From NCBI GenBank assembly GCA_017853455.1, contig JAFMJM010000058.1, positions 1 through 12,130 of the forward strand: a stretch of 12,130 nt of DNA, written 5' to 3'. The stretch comes from Acidimicrobiia bacterium. Its GTDB lineage: Bacteria > Actinomycetota > Acidimicrobiia > IMCC26256 > PALSA-555. The notes beneath the pieces are model-generated. The model had not been told where the DNA came from, made no database searches, and worked only from the letters and a program-made list of their open reading frames with translations. The stretch's first letter is position 1, and each line of letters opens with the position of its first letter. A program made the translations under genes and the position numbers. Below, one piece after another: positions 6,336 through 11,824 of the stretch.

Positions 6336-7245
6336 AGTCGTTGCGCTGCTCGCGCAGGAACTGCTCGAGCTCGCCGGCGATCTCGTCACCGGACGGGAGC
6401 TCGTCCCCCCAGTCGTCGTCGTCGAGCTCGTCGTCGTCGAAGTCGAGTTCGAGGTCGCCGGCGTCGTAGCGCGACTCGAGGCGGTCGACGTAGGCACGGA
6501 TGTCGTCGTCGTCGACGGTGGCGGCGTCGACCTGCTCGCGCCAGCGATCGGCGGTGCGCGCGACGCGGGCCAGATCGAGGTCGAGGCCGACCAGCCGACC
6601 GAAGCGCTCGAGGATCGCCTGGCTCGCCGGTGGGTTGGGCGGGGCCGACACGTAGTGGGGGACCGGGGCCCACAGGGACACCGACGGCAGGCCCGCCTGG
6701 CGGCACCGGTCGTGGAGGACGCCGACGATGCCGGTGGGGCCCTCGTACCGCGACGGCTCGAGGTCGAGGCGCTCGACGAGGCCGGGATCGGTGGCGGTGC
6801 CCGTGACCCGGACGGGCCGGGTGTGGGGGACGTCGGCGAGCAGGGCGCCGAACGTGACGAGCAGCTCGGCGCCGACCGCGGCGTGCACGTCGAGGATCGC
6901 CGTGCAGAACGACCGCCACCGGTACGACGGCTCGACGCCCTGGACCACGACGAGGTCGCGTTCGGGGAAGCGGGCCACCCGGAAGGTGGTCTCGGGCCAC
7001 GTGACCGACCGGGTCACGCCGTCGACCAGGTGGACCTGGGGCCGGCGGGCCTGGAAGTCGGTGTGCTCCTCGGGATCGATGTGGGCGACCTGCTCGCCGG
7101 CGCCGTGGCGCGCGAGCCACTGCGTGGCGAAGGTGGCGGCGTCGGCGGCGTCGTTCCAGCCCTCGAACGCGGCGACCACGACGGGGCGGTGCAACGCGGC
7201 GAACGGCGCGTCCCAGATGAGGCCGTCGGGCGTCGGTGCGTCCAC
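6334..7245 (-). CDS. PAC2-family protein (proteasome assembly chaperone-like)
   Basis: This 303-residue protein belongs to the PAC2 family, widespread in actinobacteria and related by fold to eukaryotic proteasome assembly chaperones; the bacterial role is not settled. Family signatures are AAFEGWNDAADAAT at 25-38, the YRW at 108-110, GALLADVPHTRP at 133-144, EGPTGIVGVLH at 168-178 and LWAPVPHYVS at 191-200. The C-terminal 45 residues hold an extremely acidic tract (Asp/Glu-rich, about 262-282), then LPSGDEIAGELEQFLREQ. The chain ends in RND, so it lacks the hydrophobic-Tyr-X end of proteasome-docking factors. The GTG at 7245 is preceded on its strand by TAGGGT with a 6-nt spacer, so it is probably leaderless; the GGAGGG in that spacer is too close to the GTG to act as a ribosome-binding site. 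It shares a 36-bp gap with the divergent CLC gene. Confidence 0.9.
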   Translation of the reverse strand: MDAPTPDGLIWDAPFAALHRPVVVAAFEGWNDAADAATFATQWLARHGAGEQVAHIDPEEHTDFQARRPQVHLVDGVTRSVTWPETTFRVARFPERDLVVVQGVEPSYRWRSFCTAILDVHAAVGAELLVTFGALLADVPHTRPVRVTGTATDPGLVERLDLEPSRYEGPTGIVGVLHDRCRQAGLPSVSLWAPVPHYVSAPPNPPASQAILERFGRLVGLDLDLARVARTADRWREQVDAATVDDDDIRAYVDRLESRYDAGDLELDFDDDELDDDDWGDELPSGDEIAGELEQFLREQRND

Positions 7246-7251
7246 CCCTCC

Positions 7252-7257
7252 ACCCTA
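7252..7257 (-). promoter_or_regulatory. Putative -10 box (TAGGGT, minus strand) for leaderless PAC2 gene
   Basis: Read on the minus strand, TAGGGT ends 6 nt before GTG 7245. It overlaps a CCTAGG palindrome (7254-7259). The opposing -10 box of the CLC gene is only 12 bp away, so the two promoters occupy one 36-bp gap and their polymerase footprints must overlap. Confidence 0.5.
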
Positions 7258-7269
7258 GGCGGCGGTCGA

Positions 7270-7275
7270 TATCCT
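7270..7275 (+). promoter_or_regulatory. Putative -10 box (TATCCT) for leaderless CLC gene
   Basis: TATCCT ends 6 nt before GTG 7282 and matches the boxes at 418 and 3279 in word and spacing. It overlaps a GATATC palindrome (7268-7273). The spacer CCCGCC has no Shine-Dalgarno sequence. Confidence 0.6.
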
Positions 7276-7281
7276 CCCGCC

Positions 7282-8916
7282 GTGGGGGAGCGACTGCTGC
7301 GTCTGACCGGTCCGCACCGGGTGCTCCTCCTCTCGGTCCTGGTCGGGGTCGTGGTCGGGTTCGTGGTCGCCGGCTTCGAGCAGGTGGTCGCCCACTGGCT
7401 CCTCGAGTGGACCCTCGGGCTGCCCGGGTGGCCGCGCGGGCTGGTGCCGGTGGTGGGCCTCGTGGTGGCGTGGGCGGCGCTGCGGTACCTCGGTCGCGGC
7501 GCCTCGCCCGCCACCGCCGACGAGTACCTCCACTCGTACCACGACCTCGACGGCGAGGTGGTGACGACGGTCGCGCCGGCGAAGGTCGTGGCGACGGCCG
7601 CCACCCTGGGCTCGGGGGCGGCGCTCGGCTTCGAGGGTCCCGCCATCTACCTGGGGTCGTTGGTGGGCGGGATCGCCGGACACCGGTTCCGCCGATTCAT
7701 CGCCCCCCGCGACCGGCGCACGCTGCTCGTCGCCGGTGCGGCCGCGGGTGTGGCCGCGATCTTCAAGACTCCCGCCACGGGAGCGGTGTTCGCGCTCGAG
7801 GTGCCGTACCACGACGACACGGCGTCGCACGCGATCGGACCGGCGATCGTGGCGGCGGCGGCCGGGTACGTGGTGTACGCCGCGGTGTTCGGTTTCGCCC
7901 GGCTCTTCCCCATCACCGGCTCGTCGCCGATCCGGGCGACCGAGCTCGTGGGTGCCGCGGTGCTGGGGCTGGCCGCCGGCCTCGGGGCCCGGGGCTTCGC
8001 GTGGTGCACACGCTCCGCGAAGTGGGTCAACGCCCGAGTGGCGGCGGGGTGGCGCATCGCCGGCGCCGGGGTCGTCCTGGCCGGGCTCTCGTGGGCGACC
8101 TGGTGGGTCTACGACGCCCCGGTCTCGATGGGGTCCGGCAGCCTGGCCATCGCCTGGTCGACCGCACCGGGTCGGGCGGTCGGACTGTTGGTCCTCCTCG
8201 CGGTGATCCGGGTCGTCGCCACCACCGTGACGCTGGGCGGTGGTGGCGCCGGCGGCGTGTTCATCCCGCTGTTCGCCGAGGGCTGGCTGGTGGGGGCGGT
8301 CCTGGCCGTCGTCCTGCACGACCACTCGCTCGTGTATCCGGCCATCGGGGCGGCCGCGTTCCTCGGGGCGGGATACCGAGTGCCGATCGCGGCGGTGGTG
8401 TTCGTGGCGGAGAGCACGGGCCGCCCGGGGTTCATCGTCCCGGCGCTGGTGGCGACGGCGGTGGCGATGCTGGCGATGGGCACCTGGTCGGTCACGGCGC
8501 TCCAACGCAGGATGCGCCTCGACCGCATCGACCGCCTGATGGAGGAGACGGTGGGCGCGGCGACCGAGCCGGTCACGACGTGCGCCGTGGGTGATCCGGT
8601 CGCCGCCGCGCTCGCCCCGGACCGGGCGGTGGTGCTCTGCGCCGACGGGCGGTTCGTCCGGGTGCTCGACCGCGTTCGGTTGCGCGCTGCGCTCGCCGCC
8701 GACCCGGAGGCCCGGATCGCCGACGCTGCCGCTGCCGAGCCGACGGCCGGTGCGCCGGTCCCGCCCCAGACGACGCTGGGCGCCGCCCGCGATCTGCTCA
8801 CCGGACCCGGTGCGCACGCGCTGGTTCCGGTCTGCGCCGAGGGCGTGTGCCTCGGCGTGGTGACGGCGGCGTCGATCCTGGCGCGGACCCGTCCGCCGGA
8901 CGAGGTCGAGGGCTAG
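7282..8916 (+). CDS. CLC-family chloride channel or Cl-/H+ antiporter with C-terminal CBS-like region
   Basis: This 544-residue integral membrane protein has the CLC fold. The core (about 1-405) holds roughly a dozen hydrophobic segments. Selectivity-filter motifs are visible: GFEGP at 116-120 with gating Glu118 kept, GGVFIP at 324-329, and the helix-D region as GASPAT at 73-78 in place of the usual GSGIP. The conserved block GAAAGVAAIFKTPATGAVFALE (152-173) has Lys-Thr where Asn-Ala/Arg-Ala are usual. Residues about 425-535 resemble a pair of CBS motifs, a cytoplasmic regulatory module that often binds nucleotides. The Glu in GFEGP and the ordinary Pro argue against the fluoride-exporting branch. 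The frame stays open well upstream, but that part lies antisense to PAC2; GTG 7282 with a TATCCT box 6 nt before it is the real start. The stop shares CTAG with the convergent gene. Confidence 0.92.
   Translation: MGERLLRLTGPHRVLLLSVLVGVVVGFVVAGFEQVVAHWLLEWTLGLPGWPRGLVPVVGLVVAWAALRYLGRGASPATADEYLHSYHDLDGEVVTTVAPAKVVATAATLGSGAALGFEGPAIYLGSLVGGIAGHRFRRFIAPRDRRTLLVAGAAAGVAAIFKTPATGAVFALEVPYHDDTASHAIGPAIVAAAAGYVVYAAVFGFARLFPITGSSPIRATELVGAAVLGLAAGLGARGFAWCTRSAKWVNARVAAGWRIAGAGVVLAGLSWATWWVYDAPVSMGSGSLAIAWSTAPGRAVGLLVLLAVIRVVATTVTLGGGGAGGVFIPLFAEGWLVGAVLAVVLHDHSLVYPAIGAAAFLGAGYRVPIAAVVFVAESTGRPGFIVPALVATAVAMLAMGTWSVTALQRRMRLDRIDRLMEETVGAATEPVTTCAVGDPVAAALAPDRAVVLCADGRFVRVLDRVRLRAALAADPEARIADAAAAEPTAGAPVPPQTTLGAARDLLTGPGAHALVPVCAEGVCLGVVTAASILARTRPPDEVEG
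8913..8916. other. Shared CTAG holding the stop codons of two convergent genes
   Basis: The plus-strand TAG (8914-8916) ends the CLC gene and the minus-strand TAG (8915-8913) ends the kinase-like gene. There is no spacer, so any terminator for either gene must lie inside the other's coding sequence. Confidence 0.9.
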
Positions 8917-9956
8917 CCCCGGAGGGCGGCGATCGACGAGCGGTCGGCCTGGTCGAGCGCGACGTCGAGGAGCTGGGTGACGGCTTCGCCCATGCGGTCG
9001 AAGCCGTCACCGAGGGTGAGGCCCATCCGGAAGCGGGCGTTGATCCCCTCGAGGATGATCGCGAGTTTGTAGAAGGCGAACACGACGTAGAAGTCGAGGT
9101 CGGTGAGGTCGCGGCCGGTGGTCGTGCCGTACCGGGCGACGATCGCGTCGAGCGGCGGGAAGCCGGGGAGCCCGGCGGCTCCGCCGGTCGCGAGCACCCC
9201 GCCGTCACCCCACTGCTGCCAGTAGACGATGAACAGCCCGAGGTCGGTGAGGGGATCGCCGAGCGTCGACATCTCCCAGTCGAGGACTGCGACGATCCGT
9301 GGTCCCGCCGGCTCGAGCATCGTGTTCTCGAGGCGGTAGTCGCCGTGGACGACGGCGGCCGGGCCCGAGACCGGAAGGGCGGCGGCGAGGCGGCGGGCCA
9401 GCTCGTCGACCTGGGGCAGGTCACGGGTCCGGTTGGCCTCCCACTGCGTGCCCCACCGCGCCAGGTTGCGGGCGAGGAAGCCGTCGGGCCGACCGAAGTC
9501 GGCCAGGCCGACCGCCGCCGGGTCGAGGGAGTGGAGGCGGGCGAGGACGTCGACGAGCTCGTTCGACACGACGACGGCGTCGTCGGGGGAGAAGGCGGCG
9601 AGCTCGGCGGTGTCGCGCACGACCCGTCCGTCGACCTCGTCCATCACGTAGAAGGGTGCGCCGAGCACCGAGTCGTCGGTGCACAGGGCCCGCGTGACCG
9701 GCACGGGCACGGGTGAGCCGGCCAGGGCGTCCATCACCCGGAACTCGCGACCCATGTCGTGGGCGGTGGCGACGACGTGGCCGAGCGGCGGGCGCCGGAC
9801 GACCCAACGGTGGGTGCCGTCGGTGACGCGGTAGGTGAGGTTCGAGCGACCACCCGCGATCAGGGACGCCTGCAGCGGTCCGGACACGCCGCCGACGTGG
9901 TCGGACATCCAGGTGGCGAGGGCGGGGAGGTCGAGGCCGTCGGGCGTGGGTTCCAC
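8913..9956 (-). CDS. Aminoglycoside-phosphotransferase-fold kinase, ACAD10/11-like
   Basis: This 347-residue protein has the APH/choline-kinase fold. Key elements are the N-terminal loop AGGRSNLTYRV at 34-44, WVVRRPP at 51-57, Glu71 in the next helix, the catalytic loop HGDYRLEN at 204-211 (Asp206, Asn211) and the metal-binding LDWEMSTLGDP at 225-235 (Asp226). This wording, with RRPP after the first strands and LDWE(M/L)xTLGDP, is typical of the branch related to the kinase domain of ACAD10/ACAD11, found in actinobacteria near lipid-degradation genes, rather than drug-resistance enzymes. By analogy it may phosphorylate a hydroxyacyl-CoA or other small hydroxyl compound; the substrate is inferred. 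An Arg stands where kinases usually have the ATP-binding Lys. GTG 9956 follows TAGGCT by 7 nt on the minus strand, so it is probably leaderless. Its TAG stop overlaps the CLC stop. Confidence 0.85.
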   Translation of the reverse strand: MEPTPDGLDLPALATWMSDHVGGVSGPLQASLIAGGRSNLTYRVTDGTHRWVVRRPPLGHVVATAHDMGREFRVMDALAGSPVPVPVTRALCTDDSVLGAPFYVMDEVDGRVVRDTAELAAFSPDDAVVVSNELVDVLARLHSLDPAAVGLADFGRPDGFLARNLARWGTQWEANRTRDLPQVDELARRLAAALPVSGPAAVVHGDYRLENTMLEPAGPRIVAVLDWEMSTLGDPLTDLGLFIVYWQQWGDGGVLATGGAAGLPGFPPLDAIVARYGTTTGRDLTDLDFYVVFAFYKLAIILEGINARFRMGLTLGDGFDRMGEAVTQLLDVALDQADRSSIAALRG

Positions 9957-9963
9957 GCCGACG

Positions 9964-9969
9964 AGCCTA
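9964..9969 (-). promoter_or_regulatory. Putative -10 box (TAGGCT, minus strand) for leaderless kinase-like gene
   Basis: On the minus strand TAGGCT ends 7 nt before GTG 9956, with spacer CGTCGGC and no ribosome-binding site. It lies in the 51-bp gap behind the WhiB-like gene, so the kinase gene can be transcribed on its own. Confidence 0.5.
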
Positions 9970-10007
9970 CGACCGTCGGGGGGAGGGCCTCGCGGTGGAG
10001 CGGTGGA

Positions 10008-10355
10008 TCAGGCGACGCGGGGCTCGCGCGGGGCGACGGGCTGGCCGTTCCCCTTGGGGTAGCGCGCCACCCGGCCGACCGGCATGTCGACCCGGAACCC
10101 GGCGGCGGCGCGGTCCTCCTCGGACTCGCCACCCCAGAAGCCGTACTCGCGGTGCTCGCGGGCCCAGCCGCGGCACGCCTCGAGGGCGTCGCACCGGGTG
10201 CAGATGGCCCGGGCCCGGGACTCCCGCAGGAGTCGGGTCTCGGGTCGCTCCCCCGCCGGTGCGAAGAACAGGTCCGTCTGGCCGGCGCACGCAGCGTCGT
10301 CGGTCCAGGTCAGCGGACCGGTGAACAGCAGGCTGGACACGGTCTCCGTCGCCAC
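10008..10355 (-). CDS. WhiB-family iron-sulfur transcriptional regulator
   Basis: The product is 115 residues from the GTG at 10355. The four cluster-binding cysteines of the family are present: Cys23, Cys52, Cys55 and Cys61, spaced C-x28-C-x2-C-x5-C. They are followed by GFWGGESEEDR at 72-82, equivalent to the G(I/V)WGG turn that contacts the sigma factor in known WhiB proteins. WhiB proteins hold a 4Fe-4S cluster, sense redox state or NO, and regulate transcription with the principal sigma factor. The C-terminal part has scattered basic residues (RVARYPKGNGQ) that may contact DNA. I cannot assign a numbered subtype. GTG 10355 was chosen because GGGAGG lies 8 nt upstream; an ATG at 10424 (GGGAG with 4-nt spacing) would add 23 residues and is a weaker option. 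The LysR-type gene diverges from it. Confidence 0.9.
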   Translation of the reverse strand: MATETVSSLLFTGPLTWTDDAACAGQTDLFFAPAGERPETRLLRESRARAICTRCDALEACRGWAREHREYGFWGGESEEDRAAAGFRVDMPVGRVARYPKGNGQPVAPREPRVA

Positions 10356-10363
10356 CCTCGTCG

Positions 10364-10369
10364 CCTCCC
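10364..10369 (-). promoter_or_regulatory. Ribosome-binding site of the WhiB-like gene
   Basis: GGGAGG on the minus strand stands 8 nt before GTG 10355. It decides between this start and two longer in-frame versions, the ATG at 10424 and a start at 10505 that has no ribosome-binding site. Confidence 0.6.
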
Positions 10370-10452
10370 GAATCGTCTGGTGTGGAATCCGGCGGTGCGT
10401 CTCCGGGATGCCGGTGGGGGACATCCGGCTCCCGGATCGCACGCCGGGCGAC

Positions 10453-10482
10453 AGTGTGACCGATCGGCTGCAATCAGTCCAA
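10453..10482 (-). promoter_or_regulatory. Weak candidate promoter for the WhiB-like gene
   Basis: On the minus strand TTGGAC (10482-10477) and CACACT (10458-10453) are separated by 18 nt and could be -35 and -10 elements. They would give a leader of roughly 90 nt. The -10 word lacks the first T of TANNNT, so this is only a suggestion. A perfect palindrome CCGATCGG (10460-10467) lies in the spacer. Confidence 0.22.
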
Positions 10483-10490
10483 CAAACAGT

Positions 10491-10496
10491 TACGAT
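10491..10496 (+). promoter_or_regulatory. Putative -10 box (TACGAT) for the LysR-type gene
   Basis: TACGAT fits TANNNT and lies in the most AT-rich part of the WhiB-LysR gap. A start site about 7 nt on (around A10504) leaves a leader of about 25 nt before ATG 10529. The ATG at 10499 is only 2 nt from the box and so would not be transcribed from this promoter. Confidence 0.45.
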
Positions 10497-10507
10497 GGAT
10501 GCCATCG
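10493..10507. repeat. Perfect inverted repeat at the LysR gene's putative transcription start
   Basis: CGATGG (10493-10498) and CCATCG (10502-10507) are perfect 6-bp arms around a 3-bp spacer. The site overlaps the putative -10 box and start site, a position suited to an autoregulatory operator. It does not show the usual T-N11-A form of LysR sites, so the binding protein is unknown. Confidence 0.4.
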
Positions 10508-10528
10508 CTCAGAGAGATGGATGACGGG

Positions 10529-11449
10529 ATGGAGCTCCGCCACCTCGACGCCGTGCTGGCGGTGGCCGACGAAGGATCGTTCACCGCCGCCGCCGACGTG
10601 CTGTCGACCGTCCAGAGCAACGTCTCCGAGCAGGTCCGCCAGCTCGAGGCCGAGCTCGGGGCGGAGTTGTTCGTCCGGAGCCGCCGGGGGGCCCGGCCCA
10701 CCGACTGCGGCGAGGTGGTGCTCGAACGGGCCCGGCGCATCCGCCGTGAGCTCGAGGCCCTGCGGGCCGACCTGTCGATGCTCCAGGGACTCGAGGTGGG
10801 CGACGCCGGCTTCGGGGTGGTGGGCACCGCCAGCCGCTGGCTGGTGCCGGAGCTCGTGGCCGACCTCCGGACCCGGGCCCCGGGGGTCCACCTCCGGGTG
10901 GTCGAGGGCGCCAGCGAGCGGTTGGTGGCCGACGTGCGGGCCGGCGACCTGAGCCAGGCCATCGTGACCGAGCCGGTCGAGGACCGCCACGTCGTGGTCG
11001 AGACCGTCCTCGAGGAGGAGCTCCTCGGGGTGGCGCCGGCCACGGCCCGGCTGCCCCGCGGCCCGGTCCGGCTCGACGCGCTCAACGCCCTCGGCCTGGT
11101 GCTCCCGCCGTCGGGCAACCCGCTGCGCCAGGAGGTCGACGCCGCCGCGTCGGCGCAGGGGATCGAGCTCGACGTCACGGTCGAGGTCGAGGGCATCCGG
11201 CTCATCGCCGACCTGGTCGCCTCGGGGGCGGGAGCGTCGGTGCTGCCCGAGACCGCCCTGCCGACCGGCCTGTCGGGTGTGCGTGTCCGCCCGATCGCGG
11301 GCCTGCCGCCCCGCCGGCTGGCCCTGGTCCACGCCCGCGACACCTACCTGTCGATCGCCGACCGGGCGGTGCGCGACTCCGTGCTGCGGCTCGTGGCACC
11401 CGGACCCCGGGGGCGGGCATCCGTCTCCCGACCGGTCGCCCGGTCGTAG
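10529..11449 (+). CDS. LysR-type transcriptional regulator
   Basis: This 306-residue protein has the standard LysR layout. An N-terminal winged helix-turn-helix lies at about 1-60, starting MELRHLDAVLAVADEGSFTA, with the helix-turn-helix at about 18-37 (AAADVLSTVQSNVSEQVRQL). A linker helix follows at about 62-88, and a periplasmic-binding-protein-like effector domain at about 91-290. ATG 10529 was chosen because the family's first strand/helix begins here; in-frame ATGs at 10517 and 10499 would add 4 or 10 residues of no family similarity, and none has a good ribosome-binding site. LysR regulators usually control a divergent neighbour, which here is the WhiB-like gene, but this pairing is not established. 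The effector cannot be predicted. Its TAG stop is also the start of a -10-like word for the next gene. Confidence 0.92.
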   Translation: MELRHLDAVLAVADEGSFTAAADVLSTVQSNVSEQVRQLEAELGAELFVRSRRGARPTDCGEVVLERARRIRRELEALRADLSMLQGLEVGDAGFGVVGTASRWLVPELVADLRTRAPGVHLRVVEGASERLVADVRAGDLSQAIVTEPVEDRHVVVETVLEEELLGVAPATARLPRGPVRLDALNALGLVLPPSGNPLRQEVDAAASAQGIELDVTVEVEGIRLIADLVASGAGASVLPETALPTGLSGVRVRPIAGLPPRRLALVHARDTYLSIADRAVRDSVLRLVAPGPRGRASVSRPVARS

Positions 11450-11452
11450 GCT
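11447..11452 (+). promoter_or_regulatory. Putative -10 box (TAGGCT) overlapping a stop codon, upstream of the LapA-domain gene
   Basis: TAGGCT begins with the TAG stop of the LysR gene. A start around A11459 would give a leader of about 33 nt to GTG 11492, including the ribosome-binding site at 11477-11483. Confidence 0.35.
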
Positions 11453-11476
11453 TCCGGCAGGCCCGCGCGGGCCACC

Positions 11477-11483
11477 GGGGAGG
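11477..11483 (+). promoter_or_regulatory. Ribosome-binding site deciding the LapA-domain gene start
   Basis: GGGGAGG lies 8 nt before GTG 11492 but only 2 nt before the ATG at 11486. Spacing favours the GTG. Confidence 0.6.
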
Positions 11484-11491
11484 GGATGACC

Positions 11492-11728
11492 GTGAGCGAC
11501 GAGACCAGGTCGGGTCGGGGCGGATTCACCGTCAAGCAGGTGCTGATCGCCGTCCTGGCGGTGATCGTGCTGGTGCTGGCCATCGTCAACTTCGAGTCGA
11601 CCAAGATCGACCTCGTCTTCGTCGAGGTCACGATGCCGCTGTTCTTCGTGATCATCGGCTCGGCCGTCATCGGCTGGTTGGTGGGGCTCGTCATGGGCAA
11701 CCGGAAGAACCGCACCCCGAAGGACTGA
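11492..11728 (+). CDS. Small LapA-domain (DUF1049) membrane protein
   Basis: The product is 78 residues from GTG 11492 (80 from the ATG at 11486). It has a short polar N-terminus, then a transmembrane segment (VKQVLIAVLAVIVLVLAIVN, about residues 14-33), a loop FESTKIDLVFVEVTMP, and a second transmembrane segment (LFFVIIGSAVIGWLVGLVMG, about 50-69). It ends in a basic tail NRKNRTPKD. The N-F/N-E-(x)n-V-x-(V/F) strand between two helices is the hallmark of the LapA domain, named after a protein tied to lipopolysaccharide assembly in Gram-negatives; in actinobacteria its role is unknown. The basic tail suggests the C-terminus is cytoplasmic. It follows the LysR gene by about 40 bp and is followed by a strong palindrome that probably ends transcription. 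Confidence 0.85.
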   Translation: MSDETRSGRGGFTVKQVLIAVLAVIVLVLAIVNFESTKIDLVFVEVTMPLFFVIIGSAVIGWLVGLVMGNRKNRTPKD

Positions 11729-11736
11729 CCGGCTCT

Positions 11737-11759
11737 CAGGGTCCGCTCAGCGGACCCTG
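11737..11759. terminator. Perfect 11-bp palindrome after the LapA-domain gene, likely terminator hairpin
   Basis: CAGGGTCCGCT (11737-11747) and AGCGGACCCTG (11749-11759) are perfectly complementary around one C; in RNA a loop of 3-5 nt would form. It starts 9 bp past the stop codon. No run of T follows (CCCGCCTCTT), so termination would not be of the classic U-tract type. A protein-binding palindrome is an alternative. Confidence 0.6.
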
Positions 11760-11812
11760 GCCCGCCTCTTACACGGCGGCACCACGATCCGGGTCGTCAC
11801 TTCCCCGACCCC

Positions 11813-11817
11813 AGGAG
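11813..11817 (+). promoter_or_regulatory. Ribosome-binding site of the SHOCT-domain gene
   Basis: AGGAG lies 7 nt before ATG 11825 and fixes the start. Confidence 0.7.
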
Positions 11818-11824
11818 CCGTCCC

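Noticed and set aside
6405..6445. GTC trinucleotide repeats as a possible repeat array
   Set aside because: They are Asp/Glu codons of the acidic PAC2 tail read on the opposite strand, with no spacer structure.
6313..7281. Upstream in-frame extension of the CLC gene (over 320 codons)
   Set aside because: This part is antisense to PAC2, has no CLC similarity, and the GTG at 7282 has a promoter-like box at leaderless distance. The open frame is a composition artefact.
10356..10505. 50-residue N-terminal extension of the WhiB-like protein
   Set aside because: It covers the regulatory gap, has no family similarity, and GGGAGG 8 nt before GTG 10355 gives a better start. The intermediate ATG at 10424 remains a minor alternative.
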